A DNA stretch of 53,280 nt from CALAZP01 sp041164265 (GTDB taxonomy: Bacteria > Bacteroidota > Bacteroidia > Chitinophagales > Saprospiraceae): NCBI GenBank assembly GCA_041164265.1, contig JBEAPR010000136.1, positions 1 through 53,280 on the forward strand, written 5' to 3'. Position 1 is the first letter of the stretch. Each line of letters starts with the position of its first letter. The position numbers and the translations under genes were made by a program. The notes beneath the pieces are model-generated. The model was given only the letters and a program-made list of their open reading frames with translations. It was not told the DNA's origin and did no database searches. Positions 44,149-53,217 of this stretch are shown here, piece after piece.

Positions 44149-44967
44149 ATGCTTAAAATTGCTTTCCTTTCCCTCCTTCCCTTTTGCATTTACGCATCTG
44201 GCATTAATTTCACTGAAAACAATTGGGATAAAATACTAGACCTGGCAAAAAAGCAAGATAAAATTATTTTTCTGGATGCCTATGCAGAGTGGTGTGGGCC
44301 TTGTAAATTAATGTCAGCCAAAGTTTTTACAGACAGCGAAGTAGGTTCTTATTTCAACAAAAACTTCATTAACGTAAAAATAGATATGGAAAAGGGCGAA
44401 GGGCTTAAGCTAAGGTCTCAATATCAAGTTTCAGCATATCCCACTTTACTCTTTATTACACCTGCTGGCGAAATTGTCCAAAAAAAAGTTGGCGCTCTTA
44501 ATGCCAGAGATTTTTTGCTATTAGGCAAATCTGCTTTTAGAAATTACGATCGAAGCGAGTTTTACGCCAAGCAATACGAAGAAGGCAATAGAGATTTAAC
44601 TTTTCTTTTGGCATATATAAAGAGCCTCAACAACGCAAATAAATCTCCAATTAAAGTGGCTAATGAATTTATTAATACCCATAGCGGTTCATACACTGAA
44701 AAAGAGTTGTTGCTAATTTATGAAGCTGCTGTTGAGATAGATTCCAAAGTTTTTGAAGAATTTACTAACCATTATAAAGAGATTATTAAACTAGTAGATG
44801 CTCAAGCGCTAGAAGAAAAAATTTTGGATGCCTGTATTCACACTGCACGAAAAGCAAATGAGTTTAACGCAGATTTTTTACTGAAGGATGTTCGTCGGGT
44901 TATAAAAAAATACTTGGGCCAATCTTCAAAGAACAACCCTGAACTACAATCACTTTTAAACAAATAA
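44149..44967 (+). CDS. Exported thioredoxin-domain protein
   Basis: 272 residues. A signal peptide (about 17 residues, ending IYAS) precedes a thioredoxin fold with W48-C49-G-P-C52 and the cis-Pro segment VSAYPTLLFI. Residues beyond ~130 form a helical C-terminal domain of unknown role seen in some Bacteroidota thioredoxins. Likely a periplasmic disulfide or thiol exchanger. It heads an operon with thiL (six bases after its stop) and a lipoprotein. Confidence 0.9.
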   Translation: MLKIAFLSLLPFCIYASGINFTENNWDKILDLAKKQDKIIFLDAYAEWCGPCKLMSAKVFTDSEVGSYFNKNFINVKIDMEKGEGLKLRSQYQVSAYPTLLFITPAGEIVQKKVGALNARDFLLLGKSAFRNYDRSEFYAKQYEEGNRDLTFLLAYIKSLNNANKSPIKVANEFINTHSGSYTEKELLLIYEAAVEIDSKVFEEFTNHYKEIIKLVDAQALEEKILDACIHTARKANEFNADFLLKDVRRVIKKYLGQSSKNNPELQSLLNK

Positions 44968-44973
44968 TCCTTG

Positions 44974-46014
44974 ATGGAGAAAAGAACAGACCTAGGTCAA
45001 CTTGGTGAATTTGGACTAATAGATCATTTAACTTCTTCATTCATTTTTCATCATAAAAGTACCCATAAGGGTGTAGGGGATGATGCCGCTGTAATTGATC
45101 TAGGAAATGACCAAGGACTCCTGGTATCAACAGATATGTTGATAGAAGGAATACATTTTGACTTAATTTATACCCCCCTCAAACATCTAGGATATAAGTC
45201 AGTAGTAGTTAATTTGTCAGATATTTATGCGATGAATGGTATACCAAGTCAAATAACTGCATCTATTGCTATTTCTAATAGGTTTTCTTTAGAAGCAGTT
45301 GACGAACTATATGCGGGAATTAAAGCAGCTTGTGATTTTTACCAAGTTGACCTTATTGGAGGAGACACCTCTTCAACCAATAAGGGTATGATGATATCAA
45401 TTACTGCTTTGGGTTATGGAAAACTATCTCAACTGGTGTACCGCAACGGCGCTGAAATTGGAGACCTTATCTGCGTTAGTGGATCTCTTGGATCTGCTTA
45501 TTTGGGTTTGCAATTATTAGAAAGAGAAAAACAACTATTTCTAGATAATCCAGAAATGCAACCCGATTTAGAAGGTCAAAATTATGTGGTGGGTAGACAA
45601 CTGAAACCAGAAGCGAGAAGGGATGTGATTCAACTACTAAATAAAAACCAAATCATTCCTTCTTCAATGATTGATGTATCAGATGGAATTGCCTCAGAAT
45701 TATTTCACATTTGTCAGCAATCTAAAGTGGGTGCATTTATTGAAGAGGAAGCCGTACCAATCAACCAAGAAGCTCAACTTTTGGCTATTAAATTTAATTT
45801 GGACCCTATTACTTGTGCCCTCAACGGAGGAGAAGATTACGAACTTCTATTTACCGTTAACCCCAAAGATTTAGAAAAAATTAGATTCCTTCCTGACATC
45901 AATATTATTGGAGAAATTGTTCCCCCTGAAGACGGAATCAAATTACATACCAAAGGTGGAAATATTCACAATATTAAAGCGCAAGGCTGGCAGCACTTCA
46001 ACCCCAACAAATAA
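44974..46014 (+). CDS. thiL: Thiamine-monophosphate kinase
   Basis: The ATG at 44974 is used; a TTG directly before would add one residue. 346 residues. Phosphorylates thiamine monophosphate to the diphosphate cofactor. ATP and metal sites are in GVGDDAAVI, STDMLIEGIHFDL and LIGGDTSS; the second half has IDVSDGIASEL and GGEDYELLF. AIR synthase-like fold, full length. Between the thioredoxin and M28 genes in the same operon. Confidence 0.95.
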   Translation: MEKRTDLGQLGEFGLIDHLTSSFIFHHKSTHKGVGDDAAVIDLGNDQGLLVSTDMLIEGIHFDLIYTPLKHLGYKSVVVNLSDIYAMNGIPSQITASIAISNRFSLEAVDELYAGIKAACDFYQVDLIGGDTSSTNKGMMISITALGYGKLSQLVYRNGAEIGDLICVSGSLGSAYLGLQLLEREKQLFLDNPEMQPDLEGQNYVVGRQLKPEARRDVIQLLNKNQIIPSSMIDVSDGIASELFHICQQSKVGAFIEEEAVPINQEAQLLAIKFNLDPITCALNGGEDYELLFTVNPKDLEKIRFLPDINIIGEIVPPEDGIKLHTKGGNIHNIKAQGWQHFNPNK

Positions 46015-46021
46015 ATTATTC

Positions 46022-47017
46022 ATGCAAAAGTTTTCCACATTCTATATAATTGCAAGTTTCTTATTGTTTTTACTTTATTCTTGCTCTGACGATCAAAATA
46101 CTTCCGCTGCTTCCGTAACAGTTAGTAAATCCCCTGTAACCATCCCAAAGTTCAACAGAGATTCTTCTTACAACTTTGTAGCTCAACAGGTGGCCTTTGG
46201 ACCAAGGGTGCCTGGATCCGAAGCTCATAAACTGTGTGCTAACTACCTAAAAAATCAGTTAGAAACTTTCGGGGCAGAGGTAACCCTTCAAAACTTTTCG
46301 GCTACTGCATTTGATGGAACCACTCTTGATGGAACAAATATCATAGGTAGCTTTAATCCAAAACACCCTAAAAGGTTGATTTTAGCCGCCCATTGGGACA
46401 CTAGACCTTTTAGTGATTCACCTGTAAATACATCTAATTCCAATGAGCCAAATCTCGGTGCTGACGATGGCGCTAGTGGAGTAGGTATTTGGCTTGAAGT
46501 TGCTAGAATGTTGAAGGATAATCCCATTGATTTAGGCATAGATATCATTTTTTTCGATCTTGAAGATTATGGGGAAAACAGCAATGAAAATAGTTGGGGG
46601 TTAGGATCTCAATATTGGTCTTCTAATTTTCATGTCAAAAACTATCAAGCGGAAGCAGGTATTCTATTAGACATGGTTGGAGCAAAAAATGCGGTATTTC
46701 CTAAAGAACAGTTTTCCGCTTATTTTGCCCCAGAATTGTTAAATCGAATTTGGAAATTGGCTCAAAGAATGGGATATGGAAATTATTTTAGTAATAATAA
46801 TGGGGGAGCTATTACCGATGACCACTATTTTGTCAACACAATTGCTAAAATTCCAATGATAGATGTCATACACAGACCCATTAACTCCAATACTGGTTTT
46901 CCTGCTCATTGGCACACTCCGGATGACAATCTAGACATCATTGATACCAAAACACTTGGGGCCGTAGGTCAGGTCATAGTGGCTGCCATCTACCGTTTTG
47001 GACAAGGCAATCTTTAA
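46022..47017 (+). CDS. M28-family lipoprotein, glutaminyl cyclase-like
   Basis: The ATG at 46022 gives a lipoprotein signal with Cys21 (LLYSCSDD); the frame is open further upstream but without a better start. 331 residues. Zinc ligands: AAHWDTRP (H124), GADDGASGV (D148 or D149), DLED (E181), DMVG (D217) and HWHTPDD (H298). The NSWGLGSQYW segment is typical of the bacterial glutaminyl-peptide cyclotransferase-like branch rather than true aminopeptidases. Probably acts on N-terminal Gln of exported proteins, in the periplasm. Seven bases after thiL; four bases from the convergent IDO stop. Confidence 0.88.
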   Translation: MQKFSTFYIIASFLLFLLYSCSDDQNTSAASVTVSKSPVTIPKFNRDSSYNFVAQQVAFGPRVPGSEAHKLCANYLKNQLETFGAEVTLQNFSATAFDGTTLDGTNIIGSFNPKHPKRLILAAHWDTRPFSDSPVNTSNSNEPNLGADDGASGVGIWLEVARMLKDNPIDLGIDIIFFDLEDYGENSNENSWGLGSQYWSSNFHVKNYQAEAGILLDMVGAKNAVFPKEQFSAYFAPELLNRIWKLAQRMGYGNYFSNNNGGAITDDHYFVNTIAKIPMIDVIHRPINSNTGFPAHWHTPDDNLDIIDTKTLGAVGQVIVAAIYRFGQGNL

Positions 47018-47021
47018 ATTT

Positions 47022-48410
47022 TTATTGGGAATCTTTCAAACCAAACTGTTCATTTAAAGCAAATATATCATCGGGATTAGCATTTTCTCTACGAAGTACC
47101 TTTAACTGATGGTTGAGGAGCTCTTCTTTATTTCTGAATCTTTCTAACCAAGTAGTTTGGTCAAAATCTGGGGTACGTGTCGGTAATCGCTCAAATGCAC
47201 TTTTCATTGTTGATAAGACTGCCTTTAATTGATTGGGAATCCAAGAGATGATCGGAGTTCCCCCCGTAGCCTTAGGATATACTGTATTCGCCATTATATA
47301 TTTTTGAACAAATTGCCAATGTCCATTCCTAAACACATATATTTCCTCTAAAATTTTCAATAAAGTAATTTTACCCTCAGTGTTTTGGCTTCTATTCAAC
47401 CTATCAATTAATGGGTTTTTTTCAAGTTCCTTTCTCAAATCTTCTAGAAAATATTGAATAACCTTTGGCCTATATTGTCGTAAATCCAAAAGATACTCCG
47501 TTAATTCATTTTTAGGATAGAATTGTATAACTCCAGTAAAAATATCCAACGTAGGTATTATATTATCTTGGGCTCCTGTTTGGCCTCTATATTTTTGGTG
47601 TTCTTCTGAAACGCCCCCATATACCAAGCCAGGCCCAAAAATCTCTTCGTTTCCAGCTATACCCATAATAAACACCCTGAAATCATTATAGTGCTTCCAT
47701 CTAGATGCGGTCCACATTAACTTCCTTCTTTCATTTATTTCAGAAATGGCATATAAAATTTTATGTAAACCTTCATTAATAATTACTTCCTTTTCAGAAG
47801 ATAATGCCATTGAAATTCCATCAATCAAATCCGGGGAATATTGGTTCATATCGACATGTAACATTATGAAACCTCGTTCGTCTGGCATTCCAGAAAACTT
47901 CACACACATGCCAAGGTTATCCCAATTCATGCCCGCATTATCATCTATTTTTCGATAATTTCCCAAAGAATAGGCATAATGATAATCTATCCAAGGAAAT
48001 ACTTCCAATTTTTGACTTACTACCACAAAAGGTTGAGCGATCTGAGGTGGTAGATAATTATAAGCTTTCCCATACTTGCCACTTTTTAAAAATTCAAAAT
48101 GAGCAGGCGCCAAAGTATATGCAGAAGTAAAAAATGCATAAGCCCTAAATAATGCTTGAAGCAAATAAGGGTCTGTTTCTTCTTTTACTAATGCTAGCAA
48201 ATTAGGTAAATTATCAATTGCCTTTTCAAAAGCACCCTCCTTCGAGAGCAATCCAGCCTCTTTGTTATCCTTAACAATGGGCATAGTATCAATAATACTT
48301 TGCAATTCTTCATATTTGGAAGGAAGCACCTTCATCGGTTCTCTTTCGGGTAGAAAACCATTTTTTCCGTTCACCGCAAAAAAACCATCATTATACCTGT
48401 TGAAATTCAT
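47022..48410 (-). CDS. Indoleamine 2,3-dioxygenase-like heme enzyme
   Basis: 462 residues. Opens the indole ring of tryptophan to N-formylkynurenine. Compared with human IDO from memory: SRWKHYNDFRVFIMGI places R245 where human R231 sits; FGPGLVYGGV, GAQDNIIPTLDI, LLDLRQYRPKV and the heme-binding H364 (FRNGHWQFVQKY) align; ATGGTP near 381 corresponds to the GTGGT loop. The C-terminus (412-462) is an extra helical tail. Unusually for this phylum, AGGAG lies five bases before the ATG, a real Shine-Dalgarno. Kynureninase and formamidase are not adjacent; an MFS gene diverges. Call firm for the family. Confidence 0.88.
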   Translation of the reverse strand: MNFNRYNDGFFAVNGKNGFLPEREPMKVLPSKYEELQSIIDTMPIVKDNKEAGLLSKEGAFEKAIDNLPNLLALVKEETDPYLLQALFRAYAFFTSAYTLAPAHFEFLKSGKYGKAYNYLPPQIAQPFVVVSQKLEVFPWIDYHYAYSLGNYRKIDDNAGMNWDNLGMCVKFSGMPDERGFIMLHVDMNQYSPDLIDGISMALSSEKEVIINEGLHKILYAISEINERRKLMWTASRWKHYNDFRVFIMGIAGNEEIFGPGLVYGGVSEEHQKYRGQTGAQDNIIPTLDIFTGVIQFYPKNELTEYLLDLRQYRPKVIQYFLEDLRKELEKNPLIDRLNRSQNTEGKITLLKILEEIYVFRNGHWQFVQKYIMANTVYPKATGGTPIISWIPNQLKAVLSTMKSAFERLPTRTPDFDQTTWLERFRNKEELLNHQLKVLRRENANPDDIFALNEQFGLKDSQ

Positions 48411-48509
48411 TGCCTCTCCTTATTATTTAACAATAATGTAAAAGTACATCCAATTTAATGGCTTTTCTAAATAAACCTTTACATTGCCGCGCCAAATGAT
48501 CCAATTAAT

Positions 48510-49706
48510 ATGCTACCTAAATCCTTTATTAAAAAGACTTTCCCCCTACTGGGTTTTGGCTACCTATTCTCTTTTTTTTCTGGTTTTGGACAAACCTACA
48601 TTCTGTCCTTATATGTTCCAGCTATTGCTGGCGCCTTTTCATTATCCAATTCTGGTTTTGGAAGCATATATGCCTTTGCAACCTTAGCCAGTGGTTTAAC
48701 CCTCCCTTGGCTTGGCAGTTGGTTCGACAAATCAACAGTTAAAAATTATTCTATTTTCGTGCTTTCAGGGTTGATAGCCTCACTTCTGCTGCTTTCAATA
48801 AGTCAATATTTATTTTTGGTTGTCATCGCATTCTATGGGTTAAGGTTGTTTGGACAAGGCTTAATGGGCCATACCGCTGTCTCAACCGTTGCTCGGTATT
48901 TTCATGAGGGTAGAGGAAAAGCAATTGGCACTGCTACATTAGGTCATCCAACTGCAGAAGCCATTATGCCCATTTTAATTGCCATTTTAATTGCCACAGT
49001 GGACTGGAGGACATCCCTACAGATATCCGCCTTATTGTGTTTGGTGTTAGTTATTCCTCTATCACAAATACTTCTTAAAAAAGGTGCCTCAAGAATCAGA
49101 GCGTATAGTATACGTCAAGTGGTTCAACCCAGTTCTTCCAAGCGGACAAAAATCCAAAATATTCTATTGGATAGGCGGTTTTGGATTATGTCTCCATTAA
49201 TTTTCTCTTTTGGTTTTATCAATACTGCTTTATTCTTTTTTCAACTCAAATTTGGGCACGAAAGGGGGTGGTCAACGGAGTGGGTTGCACTTTCTGTATC
49301 CGCTTTTGCTATAGCTAATGCAACTGGATTAACCTTCGCCGGGCCTCTAGTAGATAAGTATTCTAGTAAAAGTCTATTTAAAAAATTTTCTTTTCCTTAC
49401 CTAGTAGGGCTAATTGGATTGATTTTTTTTAAGCATCCCTTTGCTTATCCAGCCTCCCTTTTTTTTCTAGGATTTTCCAACGGAATGGGTTCAACGATAA
49501 AAAATGTTCTTATGGTAGAAATTTATGGGGTGTCCATTATTGGTAAAGTTAGAAGTGTCTTTACTACCGTAAGCGTCATAAGCACAGGTCTTGGACCTGC
49601 TATATTTGGAATTTTATTAGACAAAAACTTATCCTTCTCTCAAGCTTTTATATGGTCTGCTAGCTTTATGTTATTAACCATAATCAATGCTTGGAGAAAA
49701 TTTTAA
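48510..49706 (+). CDS. Major facilitator superfamily transporter
   Basis: 398 residues, 12 membrane segments. LGSWFDKSTVKNYSI between segments two and three is the MFS A-type loop, and a long central cytoplasmic loop carries SKRTKIQNILLDRRF. Resembles the oxalate/formate or monocarboxylate branch (GFGSIYAFATLASG). Substrate unknown. Divergent from IDO by 99 bases; import or export of a tryptophan-related acid is a guess only. Ends immediately against the next convergent stop, with no base between. Confidence 0.88.
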   Translation: MLPKSFIKKTFPLLGFGYLFSFFSGFGQTYILSLYVPAIAGAFSLSNSGFGSIYAFATLASGLTLPWLGSWFDKSTVKNYSIFVLSGLIASLLLLSISQYLFLVVIAFYGLRLFGQGLMGHTAVSTVARYFHEGRGKAIGTATLGHPTAEAIMPILIAILIATVDWRTSLQISALLCLVLVIPLSQILLKKGASRIRAYSIRQVVQPSSSKRTKIQNILLDRRFWIMSPLIFSFGFINTALFFFQLKFGHERGWSTEWVALSVSAFAIANATGLTFAGPLVDKYSSKSLFKKFSFPYLVGLIGLIFFKHPFAYPASLFFLGFSNGMGSTIKNVLMVEIYGVSIIGKVRSVFTTVSVISTGLGPAIFGILLDKNLSFSQAFIWSASFMLLTIINAWRKF

Positions 49707-50108
49707 TCATTGCTTTACCCCGGTAAACACCTCTATATTGGAGTCGTCGGGACCACCCAAAAAATAAGAATAGGCTAATCTGTTTACCGTACTTGAAATG
49801 GTACCTCCTACAAAATTCTGGTCTGATTCATGTTCTAAATTATAATTCCCCATACTTATTTCGGTCAGCTTCAGTTCAAGAGAAACAGACCCTCCATTAG
49901 TAGGCTCAATTTTTACTGTTTCTGCATCTAGTACGGTCAATTTAATTTGGTGTTCATTTTCTTGAATCCCCTGGAAAGGTTTTGCCAAAGTTCCAACATA
50001 GTTTCCCTCTATTGAAGGAAGGGGTGAGTTATCGTTGTTTTCATTACATCCTAATGAAAAAATAACTAATACTAATAACCATGCAATTGGTTTGAAAATT
50101 ATCTTCAT
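49707..50108 (-). CDS. Small lipoprotein of unknown function
   Basis: The ATG at 50108 (MKIIFKPIAWLLVLV) gives a lipoprotein signal, Cys at residue 21 (SLGC); 133 residues. The mature part is beta-rich, IEGNYVGTLAKPF opening it like small lipocalin-like or immunoglobulin-like periplasmic proteins in Bacteroidota. Not recognised further. Follows TrpB2 by 10 bases, so probably co-transcribed although unrelated in function. Confidence 0.8.
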   Translation of the reverse strand: MKIIFKPIAWLLVLVIFSLGCNENNDNSPLPSIEGNYVGTLAKPFQGIQENEHQIKLTVLDAETVKIEPTNGGSVSLELKLTEISMGNYNLEHESDQNFVGGTISSTVNRLAYSYFLGGPDDSNIEVFTGVKQ

Positions 50109-50118
50109 TTTTATTGAA

Positions 50119-51480
50119 TTAAGGAATGTTAAGCGTATCCAATTTAGCCAAAGATGCATCTATTTCTGCCTGTGTGACCTCGTGAGGTATAATTTTTCCG
50201 TCGAAATAATCTTGGTAAGCTTTCATATCAAAATTGCCATGGCCACAAAGATTAAAGAGGATGACTTCGCTTTTGCCCTCTCGCTTGCATCGTTCTGCTT
50301 CTGCTATAACGGTGGCTATACCGTGAGTAGCTTCAGGAGCGGGAATAATACCTTCGGCCTTTGCAAATTTTACACCAGCATCAAAAACCTCAAGATTATT
50401 ATGAGCCTTAGCTTCTATTAATTGATCCCGCAACAATTGGCTGACTATAACTCCAGCTCCATGATAACGAAGTCCCCCTGCATGGATAGGTGCTGGCACA
50501 AAATCATGGCCTAAGGTATACATCGGCAATAACGGAGTCATTCCGGCTGTGTCTCCGAAATCGTATCTAAATTGACCCCTTGTTAATTTTGGGCAAGAAG
50601 AAGGTTCGCTAGAAATACACCTGATCTTCCGTCCCTCATCGAAATTAAGTCTTAAAAATGGGAATGCTATACCGGAAAAATTGGAGCCTCCTCCAAATGG
50701 AGCGATTACTATATCTGGCATATCTCCAGCCATCTCCATTTGTTTTACGGCCTCTAGCCCTATAACTGTTTGGTGTAATTTAACATGATTCAATACACTT
50801 CCCAGTGCGTATTTGGTATCCTCTCGAGTAGCGGCTCTTTCAACAGCTTCAGAGATTGCAATCCCTAATGACCCTGTTGTGTCCGGATGCTCAGCAAGTA
50901 TCTTTTTACCAATTTCAGTAGCATTGGAAGGAGAAGGATGTACCGTTGCCCCCCAAGTATTCATCATTATCTTTCTATAAGGCTTATGCTCAAAGGATAA
51001 CTTAACCATAAACACCTCGCATTCAATACCAAAATGTTGACAAGCAAAACTTAAAGCACTTCCCCATTGCCCAGCTCCAGTTTCAGTTGTAATTTTCTTT
51101 ACCCCTTCCATTTTATTGTAATACGCCTGTGCAACTGCAGTATTGGGTTTATGGGATCCCGTAGGACTAGTTCCCTCATATTTGTAATAAATCTTTGCTG
51201 GAGTATCCAAGATTTTTTCAAAATTATAGGCCCTGTAAAGTGGCGTGGGTCTCCAAATGGAGTAAATATCCCTCACCTCGTCTGGAATATCAATCCATTT
51301 TTCTTGTGAAACCTCTTGTTTGATTAATTCCATTGGAAAAAGTGGAGCCAAAGCCTCAGGTCCGATGGGTTCTTTTGTTCCCGGATGGAGAGGGGGTAAA
51401 GGCTTATTGGGCATATCGGCAATAATATTGTACCACTTACTTGGAATATCTTTTTCTGTGAGTATAAACTTTCGTTGCAT
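50119..51480 (-). CDS. Tryptophan synthase beta-like protein, TrpB2 type
   Basis: 453 residues. The start KFILTEKDIPSKWYNIIADMP and PLHPGTKEPIGPEALAPLFP mark the TrpB2 branch, longer than ordinary TrpB. PLP lysine K111 in GTSPTGSHKPNT; TETGAGQWGSAL and the phosphate loop FGGGSNFSG are present. TrpB2 makes Trp from indole and serine or phosphoserine without TrpA. Elsewhere in the Bacteroidota TrpB2 is often apart from the trp operon, as here. Its first 44 bases overlap the end of the preceding gene. Third gene of a four-gene run. Confidence 0.93.
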   Translation of the reverse strand: MQRKFILTEKDIPSKWYNIIADMPNKPLPPLHPGTKEPIGPEALAPLFPMELIKQEVSQEKWIDIPDEVRDIYSIWRPTPLYRAYNFEKILDTPAKIYYKYEGTSPTGSHKPNTAVAQAYYNKMEGVKKITTETGAGQWGSALSFACQHFGIECEVFMVKLSFEHKPYRKIMMNTWGATVHPSPSNATEIGKKILAEHPDTTGSLGIAISEAVERAATREDTKYALGSVLNHVKLHQTVIGLEAVKQMEMAGDMPDIVIAPFGGGSNFSGIAFPFLRLNFDEGRKIRCISSEPSSCPKLTRGQFRYDFGDTAGMTPLLPMYTLGHDFVPAPIHAGGLRYHGAGVIVSQLLRDQLIEAKAHNNLEVFDAGVKFAKAEGIIPAPEATHGIATVIAEAERCKREGKSEVILFNLCGHGNFDMKAYQDYFDGKIIPHEVTQAEIDASLAKLDTLNIP

Positions 51481-52072
51481 CTGAACTAGTGTTTTTGTTT
51501 TTTTTCTTTAATTGTATTGTTACAACTAGTAGTAAATTTAAAAAAACACCTCCAAAAATCCATATTATAGCAACTAAATTCAAAGCTTTTTGATTTTCCA
51601 AAATAAAATTTGGAGCATGTAAATTGGTTGTGAATACTATATTAGTCCCACTAGTAAATATGCTATGGTAATTTGTTTGATTAAGGTTGATATTAAACAT
51701 CAACCGGTTTTCAATTTTCCTAATTATTCCTTTTTCAAATTGGAATTGATACTGGACTGAATGCCCTCTGTCTCTTGTTCGTAAATTCTCAATTGATAAT
51801 AGCCTTAATTGTCGGTGATTGATATCATAGATTATTAAATGCTGTGAAACATATCTTGCAAAGGATGTCTCCCAAGTTTCTTCTCTTCTATCCGATAAAA
51901 GGATAGAATCATATTGAATTAATGCATCTCTTAAGGTCCATGGGAAATCTGCGTTAATATTTATTGCTAGCGAATCAATTTCCCGAATTTCAAAAAATGC
52001 AACATGAGTATCATGGCTGTATCCTTTAGCCACAGATAGAATGTAACAAAACCAAATTAATTTTATTTTCAC
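51437..52072 (-). CDS. Membrane-anchored exported protein of unknown function
   Basis: 211 residues from a GTG at 52072 that overlaps the YHYH gene stop (GTGA). A signal peptide ends near SVAKGYSHDT; a C-terminal membrane segment (about 165-188) is followed by a basic tail. The lumenal part has HDTHVAFFEIRE, which looks a little like the DUF6702 family, but I would not assign it. The last 44 bases overlap the TrpB2 start. Not recognised; position suggests co-expression with the YHYH lipoprotein. Confidence 0.72.
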   Translation of the reverse strand: MKIKLIWFCYILSVAKGYSHDTHVAFFEIREIDSLAININADFPWTLRDALIQYDSILLSDRREETWETSFARYVSQHLIIYDINHRQLRLLSIENLRTRDRGHSVQYQFQFEKGIIRKIENRLMFNINLNQTNYHSIFTSGTNIVFTTNLHAPNFILENQKALNLVAIIWIFGGVFLNLLLVVTIQLKKKNKNTSSDATKVYTHRKRYSK

Positions 52073-53031
52073 CTTATGGCAAAGTCTTGAGATGGTGTCC
52101 CTCTAAAATATCTAGGTATAATTGGAAAAGTACTAGTTATTACGTAGTAATAGGTCCCATTAGGGTATTCCTTTGTTATTCCAAATCGACCATTAGCTTC
52201 ATCTAAATGGCCTAATCCATTAACATATTCATAGTCTGCAGAATATACCCCATCATATGATCCGCATGGGGCAGTAACTCCATCTCCAGGTCGGGTTCCT
52301 TCCTTAAGTTGATAACTAGATTCCATCTCAATAATAGACGAATTAGCATCTTCAGGGTTTTCATAAGCATACTTGTAATATATGGGAAAGCCATCGGCAG
52401 CATTACCAATTTGGGTCATTTCACCAGTCTTTACAGCTAACTGATCAAGAAAAAGAGTTGGTAACCCGTGATAATGATATTTACCATTAGGTTGAACATG
52501 AGCATTATTGCAATCCAATCCCAAATTAACATTTGTTGCTTCTAGATTCCAAACCCAATTGACGTTGGGATCCATAATATTAGTATGAGGAAAAGGTTCA
52601 GCAGCTACTGGATCTAATTCTATTCCGTTATTAAGAATCCCAAAAGCATAATTAGGGCCATTGCTACCTAATAATGGGGTAAACGAGCTAGCAATAGAAG
52701 GTTGACTGTTGATTTTATGAGAAACTGCTTGTGGAGTAATCGCATTGGGATTGAGAGCCCCTTGTACTTTTCCAAATAATCCTACCTTGTGGTTTGGAAT
52801 ACAATTAGAATTAATATTGATGATAGATCCTTCTATATTGAAAATAACCACAGGTTGGAAGTTCAAACTTTCATTACATTCTCCTCGAGTACTATCTAAA
52901 TTTTGTTGAGAAATACAATTTTCGCCTAAAGGATCCTCGATTTTATCTTTTTGGCAAGCAGAAAAAAACACTAGCAATGAAAAAAAATGAAATAACCTTA
53001 ATTGATTTATTTGAAGCTGAAATATATACAT
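52069..53031 (-). CDS. YHYH-domain lipoprotein
   Basis: 320 residues. Lipobox FFSACQ puts Cys26 as the likely lipid anchor. The YHYH motif is in NGKYHYHGLP near residue 190, followed by DGFPIYYKYAYE and the late APCGSYDGVYSADYEY, the PF14240-type pattern. Four His/Tyr residues may bind metal; the function is unproven. First gene of a minus-strand run of four ending at 49707. A short AGGGAG lies directly before the ATG, too close to be an ideal ribosome site. Confidence 0.88.
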   Translation of the reverse strand: MYIFQLQINQLRLFHFFSLLVFFSACQKDKIEDPLGENCISQQNLDSTRGECNESLNFQPVVIFNIEGSIININSNCIPNHKVGLFGKVQGALNPNAITPQAVSHKINSQPSIASSFTPLLGSNGPNYAFGILNNGIELDPVAAEPFPHTNIMDPNVNWVWNLEATNVNLGLDCNNAHVQPNGKYHYHGLPTLFLDQLAVKTGEMTQIGNAADGFPIYYKYAYENPEDANSSIIEMESSYQLKEGTRPGDGVTAPCGSYDGVYSADYEYVNGLGHLDEANGRFGITKEYPNGTYYYVITSTFPIIPRYFRGTPSQDFAIR

Positions 53032-53087
53032 CTCCCTAAAGTTTGGTTCGTTTATTAAATGGCCAATCTAAAGCTATTTGAGGCAAT

Positions 53088-53122
53088 AAAAAAATCCTTT
53101 AACTGCATAGTTAAAGGATTTT
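53088..53122 (-). terminator. Strong terminator after tRNA-Val
   Basis: AAAATCCTTTAACT (53091-53104) pairs exactly with AGTTAAAGGATTTT (53109-53122): 14 bp, 4-base loop. On the minus strand the stem runs into seven T residues, a rho-independent terminator right after the tRNA CCA end. It separates the tRNA from the YHYH gene. Confidence 0.85.
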
Positions 53123-53123
53123 A

Positions 53124-53201
53124 TGGTGGGCGATACTGGACTCGAACCAGTGACCCCCTGCTTGTAAGGCAGGTGCTCTGAACCAACTGAGCTAATCACC
53201 C
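53124..53201 (-). tRNA. tRNA-Val (UAC)
   Basis: Acceptor GGGTGAT (5' end at 53201) pairs with ATCGCCC; the T in position four makes a G-U pair. The D arm is GCTCAGTTGGTTCAGAGC, the anticodon stem-loop CCTGCCTTACAAGCAGG with anticodon TAC, and the T arm ACTGGTTCGAGTCCAGT. Discriminator A and an encoded CCA end at 53124. 78 nt. Confidence 0.97.
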
Positions 53202-53217
53202 TGTTTAGAAGCGACTG

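Noticed and set aside
45908..46021. Longer N-terminus for the M28 lipoprotein (frame open to 45908)
   Set aside because: It would overlap thiL by about 100 bases and bury the clear lipoprotein signal that starts at 46022.
51437..51480. Frameshift or fusion between the membrane-anchored protein and TrpB2
   Set aside because: The TrpB2 N-terminus is full length and canonical, and the upstream protein ends with a plausible basic tail; a 44-base overlap explains it.
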